From NCBI GenBank assembly GCA_910578285.1, contig CAJTQL010000018.1, positions 1 to 13,768 on the forward strand: a stretch of 13,768 nt of DNA, written 5' to 3'. Within the stretch, counting starts at the first letter, position 1. Each line of letters opens with the position of its first letter. The DNA comes from an uncultured Helicobacteraceae bacterium. Its GTDB lineage: Bacteria > Campylobacterota > Campylobacteria > Campylobacterales > Helicobacteraceae. Positions 1-8,101 of the stretch are shown in pieces. The notes under the pieces are model-generated. The model worked only from the letters and a program-made list of their open reading frames with translations, was not told the origin of the DNA and did not search any database. A program made the position numbers and the translations under genes.

Positions 1-122
1 TACTCCAGTAGTAGCGAACCAACTGCTTTTGGCAATCCAAACGCCATCGCCCCCCACAAGGGGGCAGTTTTTCTATCTTGCTTTCTATCCTTTTTCTCTG
101 TTTCTATGTTGTTATCCGTCAT
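1..122 (-). CDS. possible N-terminal fragment of a minus-strand protein, runs off the left edge
   Basis: Read on the minus strand from an ATG at 122-120, a frame stays open to the window edge for about 40 codons. It starts MTDNNIETEKKDRK: a charged, lysine-rich head of about 20 residues, followed by a more hydrophobic stretch containing AMAFGLPKAVGSLLLE. The charged head followed by a non-polar segment looks protein-like and would suit a small membrane protein, but I do not recognise a family. No Shine-Dalgarno sequence precedes the ATG at 122. A second in-frame ATG at 47 has only a G-run upstream. A terminator-like hairpin on the opposite strand lies inside this frame, so one of the two readings may be wrong. 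It would be divergent from lnt. It remains a weak call until sequence to the left is available. Confidence 0.35.
   Translation of the reverse strand, partial: MTDNNIETEKKDRKQDRKTAPLWGAMAFGLPKAVGSLLLE
49..72 (+). terminator. candidate intrinsic terminator upstream of lnt
   Basis: GCCCCC (49-54) pairs perfectly with GGGGGC (60-65) across a five-base loop CACAA. An AG and then five T residues (68-72) follow. This is the form of a rho-independent terminator for a + strand gene ending just left of the window; one + frame has tandem TAG stops at 9-14. The same bases lie inside a possible minus-strand reading frame, so the hairpin could instead be a coincidence of GC-rich codons. Confidence 0.45.
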
Positions 123-237
123 TGCGAAATGCTTTGCGCGGTTGAATGCTCGGTGTTAGACTGCCACGCGTCCTAGCAGACGCTCACAGACAAGATGGGC
201 TTTTGCGATTCCGCAATACGATGTTCCAATAATGTGC

Positions 238-243
238 TAAAAT
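238..243 (+). promoter_or_regulatory. -10 box, likely lnt promoter
   Basis: TAAAAT at 238-243 in an AT-rich stretch would place transcription start near 250, about 15 bases before the preferred lnt ATG at 266. No convincing -35 hexamer lies 17 bases upstream, which is usual for Helicobacter sigma-70 promoters. It overlaps the upstream in-frame ATG at 242, which argues against that codon being the start. Confidence 0.4.
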
Positions 244-265
244 GCCACAATCCAAAAGGAATATG

Positions 266-1519
266 ATGAATCAAAAAAAGGCATTTTTGCCCAAAACATT
301 GCTGCTTGTGTTGCGTGGAATGCTTGGTGGCGCGTTTTTGTCGCTTTTTATTGTGCTCTATCACTTTGGTTTGCGCAGCACATGGATTTTCACTCTGCTT
401 GCCTTTGCTGCCATTGCCTATTATCTAAACAGCGACCGCTCTTACCGATTCTATCTTGGTTTTTTCACGGGCGTTTTTTGGTTTTATTGGATTCCCTTTA
501 GTTTTCGCTTCTTTGGAATCGAATGGTTCATTCCACTTGCAATCATTGGAATCGGGCTGTTCTATGGCATTCTTTTCTATGTCTCGCTCTATGTCCGCAA
601 CCTCATCTATCGCGCCATTTTTTTATTTTTCTTGCCTTTCATCGCGCCCTTTGGATTCGATTGGCTCAATTTCCGCGTGATGTTTGCACCTTCCATATTC
701 CATATCAACATCATCGGTTACGCATTGCTGCTTGTAAGCATCTTCTTGGCACTCTATTGCAAGGGGAGCAAAAAACTCCTAAGCGTTTTGGGAGTCATCT
801 TCTGCCTCTTTTTGTTCCCAAAAAATAAAATCCCGCCAACCTCTGTCCCCAACATCGAGCTTGTAACCACACAGATACCACAAGAGCAACGTTGGAATCT
901 CGCGTTTATCTCCGAGAATGTCTCACAAAATTTTCGCGCTATCGAATCGGCGATTGACGCGGGTAAAGATATTGTCGTTCTGCCTGAAACAGCATTCCCA
1001 TTTGTGCTTGAAAAATCCCCAAATATTCTGAAATCTTTACAAAATCTAAGCTATAAAATCGCAATTGTCGCTGGTTCTTTGCGACAAGATGAAAATAAAA
1101 TGTATAATTCTAGCTATGTTTTCACACAAGGCTCTTTCCGCTTTGTTGATAAACAATTGCTTGTCCCATTTGGTGAAACAATGCCGCTGCCACCTGTTCT
1201 TAAGAATTGGCTCAATGAGCAGCTTGGCAAGGGCGAGTTCGCAAAACCTGCAAATTTTATCCCAATGGATTTCGAGATTGACGAATGGCGTTTTCGCAGC
1301 GCAATCTGCTATGAAGCAACAAGCGAGAAGATGTTTCGTGGCAATCCCGAGTTCATGATTGCAATCAGCAACAACGCATGGTTTACACCAAGCACGCAGC
1401 CTGCACTCCAAGAATTGGTGATGCTTGCCTATGCAAAAGCGCACCATACCATCATCTACCACGCTACCAATGGCTCAAGGAGTGCCATCATCAATCCATT
1501 CAATCTCTCACATTTCTAA
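266..1519 (+). CDS. lnt: apolipoprotein N-acyltransferase
   Basis: Inner-membrane enzyme that adds the third acyl chain to the N-terminal cysteine of diacylated lipoproteins, taking it from phospholipid. From ATG 266 it is 417 residues. Residues about 10-185 form several hydrophobic segments, followed by a nitrilase-fold domain. The expected catalytic triad is visible: Glu241 in VLPETAFP, Lys296 in DKQLLVPFGE and Cys348 in SAICYEAT. The protein ends soon after the nitrilase domain (NPFNLSHF) and lacks the C-terminal membrane helix of E. coli Lnt. As I recall, H. pylori Lnt ends at a comparable point, so I do not call it truncated. The frame is open from an ATG at 242, but AAAGGA at 255-260 fits ATG 266 (spacing 5) or ATG 263 (spacing 2). 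pyrH follows after 51 bases. Confidence 0.93.
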   Translation: MNQKKAFLPKTLLLVLRGMLGGAFLSLFIVLYHFGLRSTWIFTLLAFAAIAYYLNSDRSYRFYLGFFTGVFWFYWIPFSFRFFGIEWFIPLAIIGIGLFYGILFYVSLYVRNLIYRAIFLFFLPFIAPFGFDWLNFRVMFAPSIFHINIIGYALLLVSIFLALYCKGSKKLLSVLGVIFCLFLFPKNKIPPTSVPNIELVTTQIPQEQRWNLAFISENVSQNFRAIESAIDAGKDIVVLPETAFPFVLEKSPNILKSLQNLSYKIAIVAGSLRQDENKMYNSSYVFTQGSFRFVDKQLLVPFGETMPLPPVLKNWLNEQLGKGEFAKPANFIPMDFEIDEWRFRSAICYEATSEKMFRGNPEFMIAISNNAWFTPSTQPALQELVMLAYAKAHHTIIYHATNGSRSAIINPFNLSHF

Positions 1520-1546
1520 ATTTAAGTCGCTTTTGGGTAGAATCGG

Positions 1547-1552
1547 TATAAA
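1547..1552 (+). promoter_or_regulatory. possible -10 box upstream of pyrH
   Basis: TATAAA at 1547-1552 lies in the 51-base gap between lnt and pyrH. It would start a transcript only about a dozen bases before the GTG, just ahead of the AGGA ribosome-binding site. No good -35 is seen. It may be an internal promoter for the pyrH-rpoZ-spoT block or simply AT-rich spacer. Confidence 0.3.
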
Positions 1553-1570
1553 TTATTCCAAGGAACACAT

Positions 1571-2317
1571 GTGAATGAAATCTCCCACAAACCCTACAAA
1601 AGAGTGCTGATTAAGTTTTCTGGGGAAGCCCTTGCGGGCGAGAATGGTTTTGGAATCAACACCGAGATTCTCGAATACATCGCGTCCGAGATTCAAGATG
1701 TCTATCGGGAAAAGATTGAGATTGGAATCGTCATTGGTGGTGGCAACATCATTCGTGGAATCAGCGCCTCAAAGACGGGTGTCATCGGGCGTACAAGCGG
1801 CGATTATATGGGTATGCTCGCCACAGTGATTAATGCAATTGCTGTGCAAGAAGCACTCGAACATCTCGGGCTTTTTGTACGTGTGCAGAGCGCAATCGAG
1901 ATTCAAGAAGTTTGTGAAGCCTATATCTACCGCCGCGCCGTGCGACACCTCGAAAAAGGAAGAATCGTCATCTTCGCCGCAGGGACAGGCAACCCATTTT
2001 TCACAACCGACACCGCAGCGACATTGCGCGCTGTCGAAATCGGCGCTGATGTCATCATCAAGGCAACAAAAGTTGACGGAATCTACGACAAAGACCCCAA
2101 TCAGTTCACAGACGCTAAAAAGCTCAATACTTTGAGCTATGACCGCGCACTTTTGGATAATATCAAAGTTATGGACGACACGGCAATTGCGCTTGCAAAA
2201 GACAATGCGTTGCCTATCGTTGTTTGCAATATGTTTAAATCAGGAAATATCAAAAACATCATTTTGGGCGATAGGAGCACATGTTCGATTGTGCAGCCCG
2301 ACAAGGAGAAAGAATGA
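1571..2317 (+). CDS. pyrH: UMP kinase
   Basis: Cytoplasmic UMP kinase: phosphorylates UMP to UDP with ATP, the first nucleotide-phosphorylation step of pyrimidine nucleotide supply. It is 248 residues, normal for bacterial PyrH of the amino-acid-kinase fold. Visible family motifs are KFSGEAL near the N-terminus, GGGNIIRG (56-63), GDYMGM (77-82), the nucleotide-binding GTGNPFFTTDTAA (138-150) and KVDGIYDKDP (167-176). The start is GTG at 1571, six bases after AGGA (1561-1564); the ATGs at 1569 and 1575 are out of frame. Its stop overlaps the rpoZ start as ATGA (2314-2317), so the two are probably translationally coupled. The same neighbour order is known from H. pylori. Confidence 0.97.
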   Translation: MNEISHKPYKRVLIKFSGEALAGENGFGINTEILEYIASEIQDVYREKIEIGIVIGGGNIIRGISASKTGVIGRTSGDYMGMLATVINAIAVQEALEHLGLFVRVQSAIEIQEVCEAYIYRRAVRHLEKGRIVIFAAGTGNPFFTTDTAATLRAVEIGADVIIKATKVDGIYDKDPNQFTDAKKLNTLSYDRALLDNIKVMDDTAIALAKDNALPIVVCNMFKSGNIKNIILGDRSTCSIVQPDKEKE

Positions 2318-2535
2318 AACGAATCGAAGAAATCGCCTCAAAAGCATTGCAACGCGTCGACAATGACCGCTATTTGCTCTCAAACATCATCTTTGCGCGT
2401 GTTGAAGAATTGAGCAAAGGCGCAAGACCTCTTGTGAATCTCGATGTGCGGATTCATAAACTCCCCGATATTGCCCTGCAAGAAATTGCGGAAGGAAAGA
2501 TTGGAGTTTTAGAGAATAATGGCAGAGAATTCTAG
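2314..2535 (+). CDS. rpoZ: DNA-directed RNA polymerase omega subunit
   Basis: Small RNA polymerase subunit that helps fold and retain beta-prime; in many bacteria it also contributes to ppGpp sensing. From ATG 2314 it is 73 residues, the usual size in epsilonproteobacteria. The N-terminal RIEEIASKALQRVDNDRYLL and the IIFARVEELSKGARPLV segment are the typical omega core. An in-frame ATG at 2281 lies inside pyrH and is not needed: AGGAG at 2304-2308 sits five bases before ATG 2314, which overlaps the pyrH stop. The 3' end overlaps the spoT start by 17 bases. Placement next to spoT is conserved widely in bacteria and fits a stringent-response link. Confidence 0.93.
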   Translation: MKRIEEIASKALQRVDNDRYLLSNIIFARVEELSKGARPLVNLDVRIHKLPDIALQEIAEGKIGVLENNGREF

Positions 2536-4678
2536 CAGCCTTGAGTTTTTCACCGAAGTCAAAACGATCAACACTCCAGAAAAAGCGCAAAGTCTGCTCA
2601 AGAGACTCACAAATGGAGCGAGCGACACCATCTTAAACGCGCTAGATTATGCGACAAAAGCCCATGAAGGGCAGTTTCGCAAAGATGGAGGTCCGTATAT
2701 CACGCACCCCATTCTTGTGTCATGCGTTGTGGCGTATTATGGTGGCGATGAATCCATGATTTGTGCCGCGCTGTTGCATGATGTTGTCGAAGACACAGAG
2801 GCAACGCGCGAAGACATCGCGACACACTTTGGCGAAGACGTGGCAAAACTTGTCGACTCGCTCACAAAGATTGTTGAGATTCGCGAAGAGGAGCTACCAC
2901 CTGCAAGCTCAAATCGCAAGCTCATCACAGCTGCGCTCACATTTCGCAAGATGTTGATTGCCTCTGTAAAAGATATTCGCGCGCTTGTCATCAAGCTCTG
3001 CGACCGCTACCACAATATGACAACTCTCGAGGCTTTGCCGCCCAACAAGCAGATTCGAATCTCTGAAGAAACGCTTGTTGTCTATGCGCCCATTGCACAT
3101 CGGCTCGGAATCTCCTCCATCAAAAATGAGCTCGAAGATTATAGCTTTCGCTACATCTTCCCCGAAGAATACGCAAATATTAATGATTATTATAAAGAAC
3201 ATGACCAAGAAATGCAGCTCAAACTCAATACCTTTCTTTCCAAAGTCAAGATTCTGCTTGTGAGCAATGGAATCCCTGAAGGCAATTTCCGACTGATGAG
3301 CCGCATTAAGCGCCGCTATTCGACCTATCTCAAAATGCAGCGCAAGGGCATTTCGATTGAAGAAGTGCTCGATTTGCTCGCACTAAGAATCATCACCCAA
3401 AGTGCGCTGGATTGCTACAAGATTTTGGGCATCATTCATCTTGAGTTCAAGCCGATTCTCTCACGATTCAAGGATTATATCGCCCTGCCCAAAGAGAATG
3501 GCTACCAAACAATCCACACGACCATTTTTGATAATTCGCTGATTTACGAAGTGCAGATTCGCACCGAAGACATGCACAAAGGCGCAGAATATGGCATTGC
3601 TGCGCATTGGAAATACAAAGCAGGCGGCGTGCTCACACCCTCACTTGGCTGGCTCAACGATTTGCAGTTTCAGAATAATACGATTGAAGAATTTTATGAA
3701 CTTGCCAAAAATGATTTGTATCAAGAAGATATCGTAATTTTCTCACCCGAAGGCGATACCTATGCGCTGCCTGTTGGCGCTGTGGTGCTTGATTTTGCCT
3801 ATGCGGTGCATACCGACATCGGCAACCATGCCCAAAAAGCCTTTGTGAACAATCAGCAAACCTCGCTACTTACGACTTTGCGCAGCGGCGACATTGTACG
3901 AATCATCACATCGCCTCAACCCATTGTGCGCTATAGTTGGCTCGATGCTGTCAAAACATCAAAGGCAAAACATCAAATTCGCACCAACACAGCAACAAAA
4001 ATTAAAGAAGTTGAGCGGCAGAGTGCCTATAACATTATGGCAACAATTTTTGGCAAAACTCCTGATGAAATCATCGCGTTTGTCAAAGATGCAAATATCG
4101 AAAGCTCGATTCACCGCGTTTGCACCGATGAAACCTATCTCCAAGAGCTGACAAACCGCATTGAAAATGCGATTCGCAAAGAAGCGAGCTTTTTTACGTT
4201 TCTCAAAATCCGTGTGCTCAAGCTCAAGGAATATACATTTGAGAATCTCCGCATACTCTCAAACTTCAATATCAGCGAAGTGCTGTTTGATTATTGTTGC
4301 CACCCAAAACTTGGCGATGAAATCATCGCTTTCAAAAGTGGCAGCAAGGCGTTTGTGCATCACAAACTCTGTGAGCGCGCTTTTGGCGAGCTTCATCGCG
4401 GCGGCAAGATGCTGTTTGTCGCGTGGATTGCTAACATTATGGAAAAATTTGTTATCATTGTTGCTTTTGAGAAGCCCAAAACAATGTTGATAGAATTTTT
4501 GCAGTTCCTTGTGCGGTATGATATTAATATCTTGAGTGTCGATTTAGGCAGCAGCAATCCACATTGCGAGATTCATATCGAGTGCTATAATTATGACATC
4601 AAATCTTTGCGCAGCCTTTTGGAGCGATTTCGCATTATTGATATTTATAATCTCAAAGACGCATATAGCGCTAACTAG
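2519..4678 (+). CDS. spoT: bifunctional (p)ppGpp synthetase/hydrolase (SpoT/Rel)
   Basis: RelA/SpoT-family enzyme of 719 residues, full length. The hydrolase domain has the metal-binding HD pair at 87-88 in ALLHDVVEDTE, plus RYHNMTTL and HRLGISSIKNELED. The synthetase domain follows with SRIKRRYSTYLKMQRK (261-276), Asp285 in DLLALRII, DYIALPKENGYQTIHT (319-334) and the catalytic Glu344 in EVQIRTEDMHKGAEYGIAAHWK. A TGS domain begins near 405 (IVIFSPEGDTYALP) and an ACT-like regulatory region forms the last 80 or so residues. Both active sites look intact. In H. pylori the single RelA/SpoT homologue is bifunctional, and I infer the same here. The start lies inside rpoZ without a strong Shine-Dalgarno, suggesting coupling. 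tyrS starts 11 bases after its stop. Confidence 0.96.
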   Translation: MAENSSSLEFFTEVKTINTPEKAQSLLKRLTNGASDTILNALDYATKAHEGQFRKDGGPYITHPILVSCVVAYYGGDESMICAALLHDVVEDTEATREDIATHFGEDVAKLVDSLTKIVEIREEELPPASSNRKLITAALTFRKMLIASVKDIRALVIKLCDRYHNMTTLEALPPNKQIRISEETLVVYAPIAHRLGISSIKNELEDYSFRYIFPEEYANINDYYKEHDQEMQLKLNTFLSKVKILLVSNGIPEGNFRLMSRIKRRYSTYLKMQRKGISIEEVLDLLALRIITQSALDCYKILGIIHLEFKPILSRFKDYIALPKENGYQTIHTTIFDNSLIYEVQIRTEDMHKGAEYGIAAHWKYKAGGVLTPSLGWLNDLQFQNNTIEEFYELAKNDLYQEDIVIFSPEGDTYALPVGAVVLDFAYAVHTDIGNHAQKAFVNNQQTSLLTTLRSGDIVRIITSPQPIVRYSWLDAVKTSKAKHQIRTNTATKIKEVERQSAYNIMATIFGKTPDEIIAFVKDANIESSIHRVCTDETYLQELTNRIENAIRKEASFFTFLKIRVLKLKEYTFENLRILSNFNISEVLFDYCCHPKLGDEIIAFKSGSKAFVHHKLCERAFGELHRGGKMLFVAWIANIMEKFVIIVAFEKPKTMLIEFLQFLVRYDINILSVDLGSSNPHCEIHIECYNYDIKSLRSLLERFRIIDIYNLKDAYSAN

Positions 4679-4689
4679 CAAGGAAAGCC

Positions 4690-5901
4690 ATGCACATAGA
4701 AACCATTATGCAAGAAATAACGCGAGGGGTGAGCGAGGTTATCGGGTTCGAGCAGATTCGTTTCTTGATTGAGCGCCACCAAAAACATGGCGCAGAATTT
4801 CTCCTCAAAGCAGGCTTTGACCCTACAGCTCCAGACCTACATTTGGGGCATACTGTCGTGCTGCAAAAAATGGCAACATTCCAAAAATATGGCGCAAAAG
4901 TTGTGTTTTTGATTGGCGATTTTACCGCAACAATCGGCGACCCAAGCGGCAAAACCCAAACACGCAAGCCGCTTTCACGCGAAGAAGTTTTGCAAAATGC
5001 AAAAACATACGAACAACAAGTATTCAAGATTCTCGACCCGCAAAAAACCGAGGTACGATTCAATTCTGAATGGCTCGCCAAATTGCAGCTCGAAGATGTA
5101 TTGGGACTTTGTGCAAAATTTTCTGTCGCACGTATGCTCGAGCGCGATGATTTTGAGAAGCGCATGCGCGCAAACGCACCAATTTCGATTGTCGAGTTTA
5201 TATATCCACTCATGCAGGGCTATGATAGTGTTGCATTGCGCTGCGACATCGAGTTTGGAGGCACAGACCAAAAATTTAATCTGCTCATGGGGCGTCATCT
5301 GCAGCGAAACTATGGGTTGCAAGAAGATCAGATGGAGCAAGCAGTACTCATGATGCCATTACTTGAGGGCTTAGATGGTGTGCAAAAAATGAGCAAAAGC
5401 TTGGGCAACTACATCGCCCTCACCGATAGCGCAAAAGAAATGTATGCAAAAATTATGAGCATTTCAGATTCGCTTATGTGGCGTTATTATGAGCTTTTGA
5501 GCACCATTTCTCTAGATGAAATTGAATCGATGCAAGCCAAAGTTAAAAGCGGTGTGTTGCACCCCAAAAGCGCCAAGGAATCCCTTGCGCTCGAAATCAC
5601 AGCGCGCTATCATAGCAAGAGCGAAGCGCACGAGGCGCAAGCGGAGTTTGCACGCATTTTTGCGCAGAATCAGATTCCACAAGATATGCCTGTTTTGGAA
5701 TCAAAAGGCGCATTGTGGATTTGCAAAGCGCTTGTTGATGGTAAGCTTGTGAGTTCGACAAGCCAAGCTCGGCGTGAGATTGCAGCAGGGGCAGTGCGAA
5801 TCAACCAACAAAAAGAACTTGATATTAACAAACAATTAGACGTTGGAGACTATATTCTGCAAGTGGGCAAGAGAAAGTTTCTCCGCGTTTTGATACAATA
5901 G
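4690..5901 (+). CDS. tyrS: tyrosyl-tRNA synthetase
   Basis: Class I aminoacyl-tRNA synthetase charging tRNA-Tyr. It is 403 residues. The HIGH-type signature appears as HLGH (51-54, context DPTAPDLHLGHTV), the tyrosine-pocket region as FGGTDQKFN, and the second signature as KMSKS (233-237) followed by LGNYIA. The C-terminal 60 or so residues form an S4-like RNA-binding domain (VSSTSQARREIAAGAVRIN). The ATG is preceded by AGGA at 4681-4684, five bases away. It sits 11 bases after spoT and 9 bases before the next gene, so it is very likely in the same transcript. Confidence 0.97.
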   Translation: MHIETIMQEITRGVSEVIGFEQIRFLIERHQKHGAEFLLKAGFDPTAPDLHLGHTVVLQKMATFQKYGAKVVFLIGDFTATIGDPSGKTQTRKPLSREEVLQNAKTYEQQVFKILDPQKTEVRFNSEWLAKLQLEDVLGLCAKFSVARMLERDDFEKRMRANAPISIVEFIYPLMQGYDSVALRCDIEFGGTDQKFNLLMGRHLQRNYGLQEDQMEQAVLMMPLLEGLDGVQKMSKSLGNYIALTDSAKEMYAKIMSISDSLMWRYYELLSTISLDEIESMQAKVKSGVLHPKSAKESLALEITARYHSKSEAHEAQAEFARIFAQNQIPQDMPVLESKGALWICKALVDGKLVSSTSQARREIAAGAVRINQQKELDINKQLDVGDYILQVGKRKFLRVLIQ

Positions 5902-5910
5902 AGGAAAAGC

Positions 5911-7008
5911 ATGCAGCGAAAAACAACACTACCGCCCCTAACCATACGAGGCTATACGATTCCTTACCCAATTGTTCAAGGTGGTATGGGTGTTGGTATC
6001 AGCTGGGACGAATTAGCTGGCACGGTGTCGCATGAAGGTGGGCTAGGCGTCATCAGTGCTGTTGGAACGGGATATTATCAAAATTTTGCCTTTGTGGAAA
6101 AATTTGCCAAAAATCGCCCATTTGAGCCACAAAATTTCTATTCCAAAGCCGCATTGATTGAGATATTTAAAAATGCGCGCGCACGTTGCGGTGATGCGCC
6201 GCTTGGTGCGAATGTTTTGTATGCGATTAATGACTATGGACGCGTGGTGCATGACGCATGCGTTGCAGGAGCGAATATCATTATCACAGGTGCTGGCTTA
6301 CCCACTGATATGCCCGAATTTACGAGCAACTTCCCCGATGTGGCGCTTGTACCCATCGTCAGTAGTGCACGTGCTTTGCGCATTCTCTGCAAACGTTGGA
6401 ATGGACGCTATAAGCGGATTCCCGATGCTGTCGTTGTCGAGGGACCTTTGAGCGGTGGACATCAAGGCGTGATGTATGAGGATTGTTTCAAACCCGAATA
6501 CCAACTCGAATCCGTGTTCCCCGAAGTGGTGAAAGAGGCAAAAAATTGGGGCAATATCCCGCTGCTTGCCGCTGGAGGAATCTGGGATAGAGCCGATATT
6601 GACCGCTTTATGGATATGGGCGCAAGCGGTGTGCAAATGGCAACCCGATTCCTCGGCGCGCATGAATGCGATGCAAAATATTATGCCAAACTGATGCCGA
6701 CAATCAACAAAGATGACATCACGCTTGTCAAATCGCCTGTTGGATACCCAGCGCGCGCGATTATGCACGGCGTTTTGCAACGTTTGCAAGAAGGCACAGC
6801 GCCAAAAATTGCATGCGTGAGCCACTGTGTGCAACCATGCCAACGTGGTGTTCAAGCAAAGATTGTGGGCTATTGTATCGCTGATAGACTCGGAGACGGA
6901 GCACTCGGAGATGCAACAAACGGACTCTATTTCACAGGAGCAAATGGATATCGAATCGACAAAATCGTCAGCGTTAAAGACATAATGAATGAGATCATTT
7001 GCGATTAG
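5911..7008 (+). CDS. nitronate monooxygenase / 2-nitropropane dioxygenase-family flavoprotein
   Basis: FMN-dependent TIM-barrel protein of 365 residues, collinear with H. pylori HP0773. The N-terminal YPIVQGGMGVGISWDELAG is the FMN-binding start of the family, and AGTVSHEGGLGVISAVG follows. Further marks are GAGLP, VVVEGPLSGGH (from about residue 173), PLLAAGGIWDRADIDRFMDMG (from about 217), ASGVQMATRFLG and a Cys-containing HCVQPCQRG near 310. Family members oxidise nitronates, a toxic by-product or plant compound, but the true substrate is unproven. The related enoyl-ACP reductase FabK is an alternative assignment. GAGGAAA precedes ATG 5911. The last 20 bases overlap amiA in another frame. 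Confidence 0.87.
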   Translation: MQRKTTLPPLTIRGYTIPYPIVQGGMGVGISWDELAGTVSHEGGLGVISAVGTGYYQNFAFVEKFAKNRPFEPQNFYSKAALIEIFKNARARCGDAPLGANVLYAINDYGRVVHDACVAGANIIITGAGLPTDMPEFTSNFPDVALVPIVSSARALRILCKRWNGRYKRIPDAVVVEGPLSGGHQGVMYEDCFKPEYQLESVFPEVVKEAKNWGNIPLLAAGGIWDRADIDRFMDMGASGVQMATRFLGAHECDAKYYAKLMPTINKDDITLVKSPVGYPARAIMHGVLQRLQEGTAPKIACVSHCVQPCQRGVQAKIVGYCIADRLGDGALGDATNGLYFTGANGYRIDKIVSVKDIMNEIICD

Positions 7009-8092
7009 GATATTTTGCGCGCTTTGGCTTTTGACTTTAGGCATAGCAGCGCCATTGCCGCAGATTGAGAGCGTGGAGCTAGACGAAGAAAATGTGATTT
7101 TGCACTTCAACAAAGCTGCCACAAAAGAAATTGTGCATTTTTTTCAGCTAAAATCAAATGATTTAAAACGTGATATTTATGATTTTGATGCCATTTTGCT
7201 CGATGGCATCATCGGCGAAAGCCTAGAAAATGGCGTACAGCTCAAAGTTGCACAAAATACCCCCCAAAAAGTGCGGCTTGTACTCTCACACAAAACCATG
7301 CTCCAAACAAGCATCTCTTTTAAAGGCACAAGCGTCTATATCACGATTATGCAGCCCAAAGCCAACAAAACCAAACCAAACAAGGAAAATCCAAAAGTTA
7401 AGCCTGCGGCAAAGGGACGCATTATCGTGATTGACCCAGGGCATGGCGGACGTGATTGCGGTGCAATGGGGGTTGCAAAGGTTTGTGAAAAAGTTGTTGT
7501 GCTATCAGTCGCAAAGGAGCTTGAAAAAGAACTCAAAAAACGTGGCTACACGGTCTATATGACACGCTCAAAAGATGTCTTTATCCCACTCAAACGGCGC
7601 ACCGAGTTTGCTAATAGCAAAAATGCCGATGTGTTCATCTCACTGCATGCAAACGCTGTGTTACAACCACGTCAAAAGGAGTTGAGCGGAATCGAAACCT
7701 ATTTTCTCTCGCCCGCACGAAGCGAACGCGCCAAGAGTGTTGCGGCAACCGAGAATAAAGAAGACATCGAAGAGCTTAGTGCACTCTCGCGCGAAACCGT
7801 GCTCGGGATTCTAAACGCACAGCGACTCTATGCCTCGCACAGGCTTGCGCTTGATGTGCAATTTGGCGTTTTAGGGGCACTCAAAAAGCCATACAACACA
7901 ATCGATGGCGGCGTTCGCGAGGGACCCTTTTGGGTACTCGCTGGTGCGCTTATGCCATCTATTTTGCTCGAAATTGGCTACATCACGCACCCAAAAGAAG
8001 GTAAAACAATTGTGCAGCCCAACTATCACAAACTCCTAGCACGCGGCATCGCAAATGGAATTGATGGCTATTTTATAAAAAATTTTTATTAA
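6989..8092 (+). CDS. amiA: N-acetylmuramoyl-L-alanine amidase
   Basis: Periplasmic zinc amidase that cuts the bond between N-acetylmuramic acid and the stem peptide; it acts in cell separation and, in H. pylori, coccoid conversion. It is 367 residues. A signal peptide (about 1-21, MRSFAIRIFCALWLLTLGIAA) leads into a beta-rich AMIN-like region to about residue 120, then a Lys/Pro/Asn linker (124-142), then the Amidase_3 domain. Expected zinc ligands are His152 (DPGHGG), Glu167 (CEKVV) and His220 (SLHANA), with catalytic Glu328 in LLEIGYITHP. It is shorter than I recall for H. pylori AmiA, mainly in the linker and N-terminal part. The start overlaps the preceding gene by 20 bases, with only a weak AAAGA upstream. 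Confidence 0.93.
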   Translation: MRSFAIRIFCALWLLTLGIAAPLPQIESVELDEENVILHFNKAATKEIVHFFQLKSNDLKRDIYDFDAILLDGIIGESLENGVQLKVAQNTPQKVRLVLSHKTMLQTSISFKGTSVYITIMQPKANKTKPNKENPKVKPAAKGRIIVIDPGHGGRDCGAMGVAKVCEKVVVLSVAKELEKELKKRGYTVYMTRSKDVFIPLKRRTEFANSKNADVFISLHANAVLQPRQKELSGIETYFLSPARSERAKSVAATENKEDIEELSALSRETVLGILNAQRLYASHRLALDVQFGVLGALKKPYNTIDGGVREGPFWVLAGALMPSILLEIGYITHPKEGKTIVQPNYHKLLARGIANGIDGYFIKNFY

Positions 8093-8101
8093 GGACAATC
8101 T

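Noticed and set aside
1..159. + strand open frame from the left edge to TAG 157-159
   Set aside because: It runs through the hairpin and T-run, has no recognisable sequence character, and its composition (Cys/Phe/Ser rich) looks random.
242..265. Longer lnt start at ATG 242
   Set aside because: The codon overlaps the likely -10 box (238-243), has no ribosome-binding site, and AAAGGA at 255-260 lies inside the extension and serves the ATGs at 263/266.
1499..1519. Lnt appears truncated, with no C-terminal membrane helix
   Set aside because: The catalytic triad is complete and, as I recall, H. pylori Lnt has a similar length and end, so this is the genus form and not a broken gene.
6298..7122. 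274-codon antisense frame across the nitronate monooxygenase and amiA
   Set aside because: It is opposite a strongly recognised flavoprotein gene, has no ribosome-binding site and no recognisable domain; it is a codon-bias shadow.
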